A stretch of DNA of 52,070 nt from Vibrio hangzhouensis (GTDB taxonomy: Bacteria; Pseudomonadota; Gammaproteobacteria; Enterobacterales; Vibrionaceae), in contig NZ_FNVG01000027.1 in assembly GCF_900107935.1 (NCBI RefSeq), forward strand, positions 1-52,070. The letters run 5' to 3'. The translations under genes and the position numbers were made by a program. How positions within the stretch are numbered: position 1 is the stretch's first letter; each line of letters opens with the position of its first letter. Shown piece after piece: positions 43,251 through 52,040 of the stretch. The notes beneath the pieces were generated by a model. The model was not told the origin of the DNA. It saw only the letters and a list, made by a program, of their open reading frames with translations, and did not search any database.

Positions 43251-43982
43251 ATGGATAGCTTGTTATTCACAGCCACAACCGGAGCGAGTCGCGTACTCAA
43301 GGCGCAGCACGTTCGCTCCAATAACTTATCGAATGCCGATACGGCCGGTTTTCGCGCCGATATGGAACGCGTGAAAAGCATTCCGCTGCAAGGTTCAGGC
43401 TTTGATGGACGCACCATGGTTGTCACCAACTCTGCTGCGACGCGCTTTGATTCTGGCGATGTAGTGAAAACGGGTCGGGCACTGGATATCGCCATTATGG
43501 GTGAAGGTTACATCAGTGTTCAGACACCTGCAGGCAACGAAGCCTATACCCGTGCCGGTAATATCAAAGTGAATGAACTGGGTGCGATGAGTATCAATGG
43601 TTTCCCTGTCATCGGTGATAACGGTCCGATGGTTCTACCGGAATTCCAGAAGGTAGAAATCAGTGAGCGTGGCCGGGTCAGCGTTATTCCACCGGGAGGC
43701 GGCGCGGAAGTGGAAGTCGGCACTCTGAAGCTGGTAAAGCCGGAGAGAAATCAACTGCAAAAAGAGAGTGACAGTTTGCTGCACAGCCTTGATGGCCAGC
43801 CTTTTGCTGCGGATGCCACCGTAAATCTGGCTCCTGAGCACATTGAAGGCAGTAACGTGTCAGCCATTGATGAATTGCTCAGTGTGATGTCACTTACCCG
43901 CAACTTTGAGATGCAAATCCGCATGATGAAAACAGCGGAAACACTTGCGCAATCTGGAAACAAATTAATGAGCGCGAGTTAA
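43251..43982 (+). CDS. flgF: Flagellar rod protein FlgF (lateral type)
   Basis: The 243-residue protein has RSNNLSNADTAGFRAD (about residues 22-37) and a C-terminal SNVSAIDELLSVMSLTRNFEMQIRMMKTAE, the hallmark pair of distal rod proteins. It joins the proximal rod to FlgG. Eleven bases separate it from flgE. Confidence 0.95.
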   Translation: MDSLLFTATTGASRVLKAQHVRSNNLSNADTAGFRADMERVKSIPLQGSGFDGRTMVVTNSAATRFDSGDVVKTGRALDIAIMGEGYISVQTPAGNEAYTRAGNIKVNELGAMSINGFPVIGDNGPMVLPEFQKVEISERGRVSVIPPGGGAEVEVGTLKLVKPERNQLQKESDSLLHSLDGQPFAADATVNLAPEHIEGSNVSAIDELLSVMSLTRNFEMQIRMMKTAETLAQSGNKLMSAS

Positions 43983-44004
43983 TCTCGCGCGCAAAGGAGT
44001 AATC

Positions 44005-44790
44005 ATGCATTCAGCATTATGGGTCAGTAAAACAGGGATGGCCGCCCAAGATACCAAGATGACGGCGATCTCAAACAACCTGGCAAACGTGAATACGGTA
44101 GGCTTCAAGCGCGACCGTGTGGTGTTTGAAGATCTGTTTTACAGCATTCAGCGCCAGCCAGGTGCTCAGGTAGATCAGGTCAACCAATTGCCAACGGGCA
44201 TGCAGTTGGGTAGCGGTGTACGTGTGGTGGGCACTCAGAAAGTGTTCACTCAGGGTAGCGCGCAAAATACCGGGCAAGAGCTGGATTTAGCCGTGATGGG
44301 GCAAGGCTTTTTCCAGATTGAAAACTCTGACGGTCAGATCATGTATACCCGAAATGGTCAGTTTCATGTCAACTCCGAAGGTCTGATGGTGAATAGCCAG
44401 GGTCTGCCATTGGAGCCGCAAATTCAGATTCCGGACAATGCGTTAACCCTGTCGGTCGGTGTCGATGGCACGGTGACCACCACCACAGCAGACGGGCCGG
44501 CGCCGCAGAATCTTGGGCAAATCACCCTGGCGAAATTCGTTAACCCAGCGGGTCTTGAAGCCATCGGAGGCAACCTGTTCAAAGAAACTGAAGCCAGTGG
44601 TCAGGCTGAAGAACTGATTGCCGGCGAAGAGGGGGCTGGGAGCATCAAGCAAGGGGCTCTGGAAGGCTCGAACGTACAAGTGGTAGAAGAGATGGTGGAT
44701 ATGATCACCACTCAACGTGCTTACGAAATGAATGCCAAAGTAGTTTCAGCGGCTGATGACATGCTCAAGTTCGTTGCACAATCAATCTAA
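44005..44790 (+). CDS. flgG: Flagellar distal rod protein FlgG (lateral type)
   Basis: The 261-residue protein is highly typical: AISNNLANVNTVGFKRDRV (about residues 20-38), GTQKVFTQGSAQNTGQELDLAV, GQGFFQIE, and the C-terminal EEMVDMITTQRAYEMNAKVV. It forms the drive shaft of the basal body. The length equals the family norm. An AAAGGAG ribosome site lies 5 bases before the ATG. Confidence 0.96.
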   Translation: MHSALWVSKTGMAAQDTKMTAISNNLANVNTVGFKRDRVVFEDLFYSIQRQPGAQVDQVNQLPTGMQLGSGVRVVGTQKVFTQGSAQNTGQELDLAVMGQGFFQIENSDGQIMYTRNGQFHVNSEGLMVNSQGLPLEPQIQIPDNALTLSVGVDGTVTTTTADGPAPQNLGQITLAKFVNPAGLEAIGGNLFKETEASGQAEELIAGEEGAGSIKQGALEGSNVQVVEEMVDMITTQRAYEMNAKVVSAADDMLKFVAQSI

Positions 44791-44817
44791 CCATCAACAG
44801 CAGTACTGGGAGTTAAC

Positions 44818-45510
44818 GTGAAAGGAAATAGTGGCATGAAATGGCTTTCTCGATGGTGGATGGTAATAGGGTTACTGGTGTTGACCGGATGTGCAGCTCG
44901 TCCCGAGTTTGTACCGCCTGAGCCGGATGAGCAGAAGTATGCACCACCAGAGCTGAATTATGCGTTACCGGAGGCCACGGGGGGCAGTCTGTATCGCCAC
45001 CAGTATAACCTCACGTTATTCCAGGATCGCCGTGCGTACCGTATCGGTGATGTGCTGACTGTTTTGCTGGTGGAAGAAACGCAGTCGAGTAAAAAAGCTG
45101 ACACCAAGTTTGGCAAGTCTTCCAATGTCGATTTCAGCGCCGCAACCATTGGTGGTACTACGCTGAATGAAACTGCCGTGGGTTTGAATGGTTCACGCGC
45201 CTTTGATGGCAGTGCTGCCAGTTCGCAGGGCAATAAACTGGAAGGCGCCATTACGGTGACGGTACATGAAGTGCTGCCCAACGGAGTGCTGCGTATCAGC
45301 GGCGAAAAATGGATTCGTCTCAATCAGGGCGATGAATTTATTCGTGTAACAGGCATCGTCCGTGTCGATGATGTCGATCGTTACAACCAGGTTTACTCGC
45401 ACCGAATCGGTGATGCCCGTATTACCTACTCTGGCCGTGGTGCTCTGGCAGACAGTAACTCTGCTGGCTGGCTCACTCAATTCTTCACCAGCCCATGGAT
45501 GCCGTTCTAA
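44818..45510 (+). CDS. flgH: Flagellar L-ring protein FlgH (lateral type, lipoprotein)
   Basis: The 230-residue protein is a lipoprotein with the lipobox LLVLTGCAAR (Cys about residue 26). The FlgH core includes LFQDRRAYRIGDVLTVLLVEETQSSKKADT and EKWIRLNQGDEFIRVTGIVR. It forms the L-ring in the outer membrane. GTG 44818 has GGGAG 5 bases upstream; an internal ATG at 44836 with AAAGGA is nearly as good, so the start is uncertain by 6 residues. The stop overlaps flgI by one base. Confidence 0.93.
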   Translation: MKGNSGMKWLSRWWMVIGLLVLTGCAARPEFVPPEPDEQKYAPPELNYALPEATGGSLYRHQYNLTLFQDRRAYRIGDVLTVLLVEETQSSKKADTKFGKSSNVDFSAATIGGTTLNETAVGLNGSRAFDGSAASSQGNKLEGAITVTVHEVLPNGVLRISGEKWIRLNQGDEFIRVTGIVRVDDVDRYNQVYSHRIGDARITYSGRGALADSNSAGWLTQFFTSPWMPF

Positions 45511-46631
45511 TGACAAAACAACGCTATTTTTTCACGTCGATTTTTCTGGCTTTTGCATTGGGCATGATGCCCGTCGCGAAAGCGGAAGTGGAAATTCCCA
45601 TTATGGATTTGGTCGATGTTCAGGGGGTTCGTAGTAACCAGTTAGTGGGCTATGGACTGGTCGTGGGCCTTGATGGTCAAGGGGACCGAAATCAGGTGAA
45701 GTTCACCGCTCAGTCCATCACCAATATGCTACGCCAATTCGGGGTGCAGATTGGTGACGATGCCAATCCTAAGTTGCGTAATGTGGCTTCTGTGAGTGTT
45801 ACCGCTACCGTCGATCCTATGGCAGGCCCGGGGCAAATGCTGGATGTTGTGGTGTCCTCTATCGGTGACGCCAAAAGTCTTAGAGGCGGCACGCTGTTGC
45901 TTACTCCGTTGCGCGGCGTGGATGGCGAGGTGTATGCCGTAGCTCAGGGCAACGTCGTGGTTGGTGGTGTATCAGCGGAAGGGCGCAGTGGCTCTAAGGT
46001 CGCGGTAAACACCCCAACAGCGGGGCGTGTACCGAACGGTGCGACACTGGAGCGTGAGATCCCGTCGGATTTCAACTCGCGTTCGCAGATCACTCTGAAC
46101 CTGCGCAAGGCCAGCTTCACCACGGCGAAGAACATTGCCCGGGAGATCAACAGTACCTTTGGTCCGGATGTGGCGATTGCCGTCAATAAAGTGCGCGTGG
46201 ACATGCGCGCGCCTAAAGACAGTCAGCAACGAGTGACCATGATGTCCATGCTGGAAGAGATGAGTGTGGTTGAAGGGCGCAAACCTGCGCGTATTGTCTT
46301 CAACTCGCGCACAGGAACTGTGGTGGTCGGTAAGAACGTCAAAGTGACCGAGGCTGCAGTGAGCCACGGAAACCTGACCGTTTCGATAACCGAATCGCAG
46401 AAAGTGAGTCAGCCTAATGCCTTTGCTGATGGTGATACTGTGGTGGTGGATCAATCGAAGATAAACATCAACGAAGATCAGGCACAGATGGTGATTTGGC
46501 CGGAAGGAACCGAACTCAATACCATCGTCAATGCTGTCAACAGTTTGGGCGCAACTCCGACGGATTTGATGTCTATTTTGCAAGCGCTGCATGAGGCCGG
46601 TGCCCTCAATGCTGAACTGGTCGTGATTTAG
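45510..46631 (+). CDS. flgI: Flagellar P-ring protein FlgI (lateral type)
   Basis: The 373-residue protein has a signal peptide ending AKAE (about residue 27) and the FlgI core: RSNQLVGYGLVVGLDGQGDR, NVASVSVTATVDP, GGTLLLTPLRGVDGEVYAVAQG, and a C-terminal EGTELNTIVNAVNSLGATPTDLMSILQAL. It forms the P-ring around the rod in the periplasm, assisted by FlgA. ATG 45510 overlaps the flgH stop; ATG 45495 would add 5 residues. Confidence 0.95.
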   Translation: MTKQRYFFTSIFLAFALGMMPVAKAEVEIPIMDLVDVQGVRSNQLVGYGLVVGLDGQGDRNQVKFTAQSITNMLRQFGVQIGDDANPKLRNVASVSVTATVDPMAGPGQMLDVVVSSIGDAKSLRGGTLLLTPLRGVDGEVYAVAQGNVVVGGVSAEGRSGSKVAVNTPTAGRVPNGATLEREIPSDFNSRSQITLNLRKASFTTAKNIAREINSTFGPDVAIAVNKVRVDMRAPKDSQQRVTMMSMLEEMSVVEGRKPARIVFNSRTGTVVVGKNVKVTEAAVSHGNLTVSITESQKVSQPNAFADGDTVVVDQSKININEDQAQMVIWPEGTELNTIVNAVNSLGATPTDLMSILQALHEAGALNAELVVI

Positions 46632-46640
46632 GAGCTGAGT

Positions 46641-47195
46641 ATGAATATAGATGCGATGAACGACACTACGCAGATGAACAGCGTGCTTTATCACGACAAC
46701 GCGGCTCTGACCAATATCAAACACAGCAGCGACCAACAGGGGGCTCTGCAAGAGGTGGCGGGACAGTTCGAAGCCATGTTTCTGCAAATGGTGCTAAGAC
46801 AAATGCGCAGCAGTAGCGATGTGCTGGCCGATGAAGACAGTCCGTTTTCCTCTCAGCAGCATGGGGTATTCCGTGATATGCATGATGGTCAGTTAGCGAT
46901 TGAAATGGCCAAGAAACAGAGCTCAGGCATTGCGGATATGTTGGTTAAACAGCTCGGCCCGGCTCAGTCAACCTCGTCTAATCTTGAAGTGCAGTTCGAC
47001 CCGGCGATAACAAACGTGATGCAACCTGCCAACGATATGGAACCATTGTCACAAGTTGGTACGCAAGCGATCGCGGAACCCCTTGAGTCAGTTAATTCCC
47101 AGACACAGTCGGTCGCCTTTTATAGGCAATCCCCTAAAGAAGTCGCCACTACCATGGCATTTTCCCAGTCTCTGATTAGAACAACGGAGCTCTAG
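46641..47195 (+). CDS. flgJ: Flagellar rod-binding protein FlgJ without a muramidase domain (lateral type)
   Basis: The 184-residue protein has the rod-binding domain (about residues 30-115: EVAGQFEAMFLQMVLRQMRSSSDVL ... FRDMHDGQLAIEMAKKQSSGIADMLVKQL). Polar/enteric FlgJ proteins of about 300 or more residues continue into a C-terminal glucosaminidase domain; here the remaining ~70 residues are Gln/Ser/Pro-rich and non-catalytic. It therefore acts as rod cap/scaffold only. The lytic transglycosylase at 32764 may supply the missing activity. Confidence 0.93.
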   Translation: MNIDAMNDTTQMNSVLYHDNAALTNIKHSSDQQGALQEVAGQFEAMFLQMVLRQMRSSSDVLADEDSPFSSQQHGVFRDMHDGQLAIEMAKKQSSGIADMLVKQLGPAQSTSSNLEVQFDPAITNVMQPANDMEPLSQVGTQAIAEPLESVNSQTQSVAFYRQSPKEVATTMAFSQSLIRTTEL

Positions 47196-47200
47196 TTATC

Positions 47201-48574
47201 ATGAATCTCGTCAATATTGCGCTCTCTGGCCTGAATGCGAACCGGGTGGCACTGGATGTCACTGCGCAGAACGTTGCCAACATCAATACTCCGGGTTACA
47301 GCCGACAGCAAGCTATGATGGCTTCGTTATCGGGGGGGAAATACGACAAACACAGTGCGGGTATGGGGGTCGAGGTGACCAGCATTCGCCGCGTGACCGA
47401 TCAATATCTGGTGAAGCAGACCTGGTCAACCGCCAGTGCTGCCAATTACGCGTCCGGGTACACCAGTGCCATGAGCCAGTTAGAAAACATGCTGGGGGCA
47501 GACGGATTCAGTCTGTCGGCAGGTTTGGATTCGCTGTTTGCGTCTCTCAATGATGCGACCACTAAACCAGAGTCGAACCCATTACGCCAGCAGGTGATTA
47601 ATGAATCAGAAGCCTTGGCTCGCCGCTTCAATACTCTAACTGAATCTTTGCACAACCAGCACAAAGACGTGCATGACCAACGCAATGCCGCTATTGCTCA
47701 GGCCAACAGCCTGATGAGCAATATTGCTGATGTGAATAAGCAGATAGTGGAGATGCAGGGGACTGGTGGCAATCCAGCACAACTGATGGATACCCGCGAT
47801 GCACTCGTCGGTGAGCTGTCAAAAATCATGGAAGTGAAAACCACCGATCAGGCAGATGGCAGCATTCAGTTGGCGCTTGTATCGGGTCAACCACTGGTGA
47901 TGGGGGCGGATGCCAGTAAGATCACAGCGGTACCCGATCCAAGCGACCCATATTTAGCCGACATCCAAATCGAATTTGGTAATCAAACTTTTGCTGCCAA
48001 AGGGGATGTGGGAGGCAAGCTAGGTGCTCTCAATGACTATCAGGTAGATGTGCTTAAGCCTTATCAGCAGGCCATCGACGATATGGCTCGTAACTTAGCG
48101 GACGAGTTCAATGCTGTACTTGCGGCTGGTGTGGATCTGAATGGTAATCCGGGGCCGCCCCTGTTTACTTATGACCCTGCCAACCCAGCAGCCAGTCTCA
48201 ACATCACCGATATCAAAGCGGATGAACTGGCTTTCTCTGCGGATGGTAACCCGGGTAACAGTGATAATTTGAAAGATCTGATCGCTATCAGTAACAAACC
48301 GGTTGCTATTTCAGGGCTTGGTTCGTTGTCTCTTAATGATGCATTTACTGCGATGGTCGGTCAAACGGCGATCAAAGCCAGACAGGCAGATTCGGACTAT
48401 CAGGCCAAACAGTCGATGTTTGAGCAATCGGTCGCCGCACGCGACAACGTCAGCGCGGTAAGCAGTGATGAAGAAGCCGCTAACCTGATGACGTTTGCCA
48501 ATGCACATAATGCCAACATGAAAGTCATTAGCACTGCCAACCAACTGTTCGATTCTGTGTTGCAGCTATTTTAA
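47201..48574 (+). CDS. flgK: Flagellar hook-filament junction protein FlgK (lateral type)
   Basis: The 457-residue protein has AQNVANINTPGYSRQ (about residues 25-39) and a C-terminal helix with SSDEEAANLMTFANAHNANMKVISTANQLFDSVLQL. It forms the first junction ring between hook and filament. It follows flgJ after 5 bases, so the whole set is probably one operon, although FlgK/FlgL are usually later-class genes; no internal promoter was found by eye. Confidence 0.95.
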   Translation: MNLVNIALSGLNANRVALDVTAQNVANINTPGYSRQQAMMASLSGGKYDKHSAGMGVEVTSIRRVTDQYLVKQTWSTASAANYASGYTSAMSQLENMLGADGFSLSAGLDSLFASLNDATTKPESNPLRQQVINESEALARRFNTLTESLHNQHKDVHDQRNAAIAQANSLMSNIADVNKQIVEMQGTGGNPAQLMDTRDALVGELSKIMEVKTTDQADGSIQLALVSGQPLVMGADASKITAVPDPSDPYLADIQIEFGNQTFAAKGDVGGKLGALNDYQVDVLKPYQQAIDDMARNLADEFNAVLAAGVDLNGNPGPPLFTYDPANPAASLNITDIKADELAFSADGNPGNSDNLKDLIAISNKPVAISGLGSLSLNDAFTAMVGQTAIKARQADSDYQAKQSMFEQSVAARDNVSAVSSDEEAANLMTFANAHNANMKVISTANQLFDSVLQLF

Positions 48575-48583
48575 GGAGTTAGT

Positions 48584-49483
48584 ATGAGAGTCAGTGATAC
48601 TCAATTTAGCCAGATGATGCTGCAAAGTTTGCAGCTCAATAATGCCGGTCTGGGCAAGGTGCTGCAACAGATGGCCACCGGGGATCGATTAACCAAGTTG
48701 TCTGATGACCCAATGGCCTCGATTCAATTGCTTAACCTGGATCGCGAAGGCAGTGCTATCAATCAGTATCAGCGCAATATTGCTAATGTGAAAACCACGT
48801 TATCAAGCCAGGAGACCTATCTTGACTCAGTGAATGAGGGCCTGAAAAGCATGCGTGAGCTGGTGTTGTGGGGTGCCAATGGTACGATTAGTGATGATGA
48901 CCGTGCGGTCATGGTGACTGAGTTAGAAAGCCTGAGGGATTCCGTTGCCGCTGCGTTTAATGCTCAGGATGAAGAAGGTCATTACCTGTTCTCTGGCACT
49001 AAGACAGATACCGCTGCGGTGTCTAATGCAGGCGGCAGTTACGTGATTGAGGGTAATAATGATAAGCGTGTAGTGACTGTCGCCAAAGGGGTGACGATGG
49101 AGTCGAATATGACGGCTCAGGATATTCTGGATCTGGGCGGCGGTAATAACGTCCTCAATCAGATTGATGCGCTTATTGTTGAATTTAAGAACCCGAGTCC
49201 AAATTTTCAAAACGAAGTTGCAGCCAGCCTGGATGCCATTGATGATACGCTGGGCAACGTACTGGGTGCGATGACCGAGATTGGTGGCCGTCATAATAAC
49301 CTTGATCTCATGGACGGCGCTCATGGTGAAAATAAGCTGTTTGTAGATAAGGTGACCAGTGACATTTCCGCTCTGGACTATGGCGAGGCATCGGTGCGCT
49401 TAAGTAATTATATGGCTGCCCTGCAGGCAACTCAGGCCAGCTATGTGAAAATCAACGATTTATCTCTTTTTGACCGTATTTAG
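48584..49483 (+). CDS. flgL: Flagellar hook-filament junction protein FlgL (lateral type)
   Basis: The 299-residue protein has flagellin-like termini: a start RVSDTQFSQMMLQSL, the ATGDRLTKLSDDPMASIQLLNL segment (about residues 31-52), and a C-terminal LSNYMAALQATQASYVKINDLSLFD. It forms the second junction ring that nucleates the filament. AAGGAG lies 5 bases before the ATG. The next gene follows after 32 bases. Confidence 0.94.
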   Translation: MRVSDTQFSQMMLQSLQLNNAGLGKVLQQMATGDRLTKLSDDPMASIQLLNLDREGSAINQYQRNIANVKTTLSSQETYLDSVNEGLKSMRELVLWGANGTISDDDRAVMVTELESLRDSVAAAFNAQDEEGHYLFSGTKTDTAAVSNAGGSYVIEGNNDKRVVTVAKGVTMESNMTAQDILDLGGGNNVLNQIDALIVEFKNPSPNFQNEVAASLDAIDDTLGNVLGAMTEIGGRHNNLDLMDGAHGENKLFVDKVTSDISALDYGEASVRLSNYMAALQATQASYVKINDLSLFDRI

Positions 49484-49515
49484 GTCGACCAATTTGAGCA
49501 ACAAGGAAAGGTGTT

Positions 49516-50550
49516 ATGGCAGTTAGTACGGTTGAAGTCAGACCGCATAGTATTAAGCTGACGGGGCAGGAGGCGGCAACTATTGCTCCGTCTCAGGCTT
49601 CGGATACCAGCAGTTCGCTGTCCAAACGCCTTTTAAGACCTCAGGCAGACATCACGTCTGCCTACTCATTATCGGGGGTGTTACTGACTCAGGGTCAGCA
49701 GCACGCGACGTCGGTGCAAATTGCCACCAAAGCACTGCAAGGGGTCGGTAAAGAGCTGACGCAGGTGAAACGGCAGTTGACCCATTCGCTCTCACACGGG
49801 GTCACCAGTGCCACGTCAGATGCGCTCACCCGCTCGAAAACCACCATTGACGCAACGCTGAACCAGGCCCGGTTTGATGGTAAGCGTGTAGTTGATAATG
49901 AACTGCAACTCAAACTCGACAGCGCGGATGTGAGGCGATTTTCTATCCCCGGACTGAACGTGCACCGCATGAGTGAAAGAGCGGAGCAGGTGCGTCTGGA
50001 CTTTCCTGGTGGCGGTTCCGTAGTGCTGCAATTTGACGGCCAGTCGGATGGTGTCCGTACAGTAAAGCAGCTCGATCGCAGTCTGATCCCAATGGGGATG
50101 CGAGCCTCATTATCCCACGACGGCAGTATTTTGTTTGAGGTTCACGAGTCAGCCTACGCTGCGATGAAGCAACAGGTCAATGTCACAGGGCAGGGCCACC
50201 GTTTTCCAGCCGGTCAGGCTAATACCTTTAACATTCAGGCAGAACCGGATGGCACGGCCGAACTTAAGTTTGACTTAGGCTCTCGTGACGGTATCAAACA
50301 ATCTATTGCCAAGGTCAATCAGCACCTGCAGCAAGCTCAGATCAGTCTGAACGAAGCTAGACAGTTTCAGTCACAACTGAACACGCAGATGACGCGCATC
50401 CAAAGTCAGTCTAATGTCCCTTCTGCTGAACAAGTCAGTGAGCAACTGACCCAGTTTAATCGCCTTTCTCAAGATTTCACCACCACCTTCAAAGCGCTGA
50501 ATGCCCAGGCGAACGTTCGCCGCCATACGGTTGTTGCCTTGCTGAAATAG
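49516..50550 (+). CDS. Flagellar-locus protein of unknown function (flagellin-like helical ends)
   Basis: The 344-residue protein has no family I can name. It has no signal peptide. Residues of about 45-120 (SLSGVLLTQGQQHATSVQIATKALQGVGKELTQV) and the C-terminal ~90 residues (SIAKVNQHLQQAQISLNEARQFQSQLN ... ALNAQANVRRHTVVALL) are long amphipathic helices in the style of flagellin/junction proteins; a beta-rich region lies between (about 140-250). This architecture suggests an exported axial protein or junction-related component. GGAAAGG is upstream of the ATG. It sits 32 bases after flgL, most likely co-transcribed. It could be the counterpart of LafW-like hook-associated proteins, which I cannot confirm. 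Confidence 0.65.
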   Translation: MAVSTVEVRPHSIKLTGQEAATIAPSQASDTSSSLSKRLLRPQADITSAYSLSGVLLTQGQQHATSVQIATKALQGVGKELTQVKRQLTHSLSHGVTSATSDALTRSKTTIDATLNQARFDGKRVVDNELQLKLDSADVRRFSIPGLNVHRMSERAEQVRLDFPGGGSVVLQFDGQSDGVRTVKQLDRSLIPMGMRASLSHDGSILFEVHESAYAAMKQQVNVTGQGHRFPAGQANTFNIQAEPDGTAELKFDLGSRDGIKQSIAKVNQHLQQAQISLNEARQFQSQLNTQMTRIQSQSNVPSAEQVSEQLTQFNRLSQDFTTTFKALNAQANVRRHTVVALLK

Positions 50551-50566
50551 CTCTTCGGAGCTGTTT
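50547..50566 (+). terminator. Candidate weak terminator after the flagellar operon
   Basis: AAATAGCTC and GAGCTGTTT pair (one G-T) around a TTCG tetraloop, overlapping the stop codon. Only a short T tract follows, so the call is weak. Confidence 0.4.
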
Positions 50567-50825
50567 CCAGTTATTACCCCCCTCAAGTTACTCCCAGATT
50601 TGTTACCAAGTGTAGCGGTTGCGTCGCGCGTTCATTTGGAAAACTGCCGCTGTATGTCATATTAATAATTACCATGAATGAATAATATATTTATATAAAT
50701 CAGGTGTTTACATTGTGTTAAATAGATTGAGTTGCATCACGGGAATGATATTTCGATCAGAAATGTATGAATGTCTTTGATATGAAAGTTTTTGCATTAA
50801 AGGCGATGCATATATAAGGAACATT

Positions 50826-51128
50826 ATGAAATATCTACTTCTATCCAGCGCTATCTTACTGTTAGCTGGTTGTGGTGGGGGAGACAGTGAAGACTCAGGG
50901 AGTGGAACGGTCTTTAAAACTGTTGATGAACTTAAGCAGAGTGCAACACTAGTGGTTGACCAAGATGGCAAGGAGTACAGCCAGATCGAAGTGTCCGAGT
51001 CTGAGGACGTGGTGATCGAGGTATCCACCAATAATGGTCAACAAGGGGTCTTTGCTTTAGTTTCAAATAGCGACAGTGACTTACCCGCCGAAAAGCTGGT
51101 TGTCTCTGGCAAACTCACCATCAAATAA
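50826..51128 (+). CDS. Small lipoprotein of unknown function
   Basis: The 100-residue product begins MKYLLLSSAILLLAGCGGG, with a clear lipobox (LLAGC, Cys 16) and a Gly/Asp/Ser-rich tether. The rest is acidic (EVSESEDVVIEV...) and ends KLTIK. AAGGAACATT precedes the ATG. It lies about 275 bases after the flagellar operon and 22 bases before the next gene on the same strand, so the two are likely linked. I do not recognise the family. Confidence 0.72.
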   Translation: MKYLLLSSAILLLAGCGGGDSEDSGSGTVFKTVDELKQSATLVVDQDGKEYSQIEVSESEDVVIEVSTNNGQQGVFALVSNSDSDLPAEKLVVSGKLTIK

Positions 51129-51150
51129 CAATAAATATATGGATGTAACA

Positions 51151-51945
51151 ATGAATAAAAAACTAGTAGTGGTCGCACTGTCATCAGTGTTAGGTGTTTC
51201 CTCGGCTTTTGCAGCGGGCAACGCGATTCTGAATGTGGAAGGCGAAATTCAAATTAACGGTCAAACCGTGATTGATAATAGCGGTAATTTTGTCGGGCTG
51301 GAATTTGCCCAGCAGAATCAGGTTACGATCTCAGATTATTATCTGTCTCGCGACGGGGTTTATACTTTTGTGAGTGACAACGGTTGGAAAGATGTCTATA
51401 CCGTTTCCGGTAATAGTGAATCATTCGTATCGTACTACGCGGACCCGCAAAGTGGTGAATACGTTATAGTTGCAGAGGGCGCCTGGCTAGATAATGGTGA
51501 CGGGACTTATACCACTACGTGGCAAGATTACCCTTCTGACAATGTAGAGTACAGCAGCACTATCAGAGAAACAGAGCTAACACAGCCAGCCGCAAGCTAT
51601 CAAATCGGCAGCCTGTTGGTTAAAGCGTTTGAATCAGAGGTAATTGATTCTTCCTACAGCGAAGAGGTTGGTAATACGGATGTTTATACCAGTGAATATG
51701 CGTACGGCGGCAAAATGGCGTCATTTACCCTTGAAGATGGTACACAAATTTCTGACTGTCTCGTGGGTGCCAATGCGGAAATCCGCTGTAAGGAATTTGG
51801 TACGGTGGTTTACGACGACAGCTATGTGCTCGAAAGCTTCCAGCCTCTTACTGGGGCTCAGGTAGCGACCCAGTCAACGTCAACTTCTGCAAAACGTGAC
51901 CGTTCTGCAACGCTTAAATTCTTCTCCAAGCTAAAGCAAAAATAG
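51151..51945 (+). CDS. Secreted protein of unknown function
   Basis: The 264-residue product has a signal peptide (MNKKLVVVALSSVLGVSSAFAAG, cut after AFA about residue 22). The mature part is Tyr/Ser/Asp-rich and beta-like (YYLSRDGVYTFVSDNGWKDVYTVSG) with two Cys in SDCLVGANAEIRCKE, about 11 residues apart, which could form one disulfide. ATG 51151 is chosen because it begins the signal peptide; the open frame from 51076 runs through the lipoprotein's tail. A strong terminator follows. It may be a periplasmic or surface protein paired with the upstream lipoprotein; the function is unknown. Confidence 0.7.
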   Translation: MNKKLVVVALSSVLGVSSAFAAGNAILNVEGEIQINGQTVIDNSGNFVGLEFAQQNQVTISDYYLSRDGVYTFVSDNGWKDVYTVSGNSESFVSYYADPQSGEYVIVAEGAWLDNGDGTYTTTWQDYPSDNVEYSSTIRETELTQPAASYQIGSLLVKAFESEVIDSSYSEEVGNTDVYTSEYAYGGKMASFTLEDGTQISDCLVGANAEIRCKEFGTVVYDDSYVLESFQPLTGAQVATQSTSTSAKRDRSATLKFFSKLKQK

Positions 51946-51954
51946 CACTGAAAT

Positions 51955-51979
51955 GAGCAGGCCAGGCCTGCTCTTTTTT
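51955..51979 (+). terminator. Rho-independent terminator
   Basis: GAGCAGG/CCTGCTC with a 5-base loop, followed by TTTTTT; it closes the lipoprotein / secreted protein pair. Confidence 0.9.
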
Positions 51980-52040
51980 ATTCGTTTTCGTCAGTTCAAA
52001 GGCTCATTGAGCTTGATGCCGCAGGCCGATACGTAGTTTT

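Noticed and set aside
45972..46787. A 271-residue minus-strand frame opposite flgI and flgJ
   Set aside because: Shadow of two conserved flagellar genes; no ribosome site or family.
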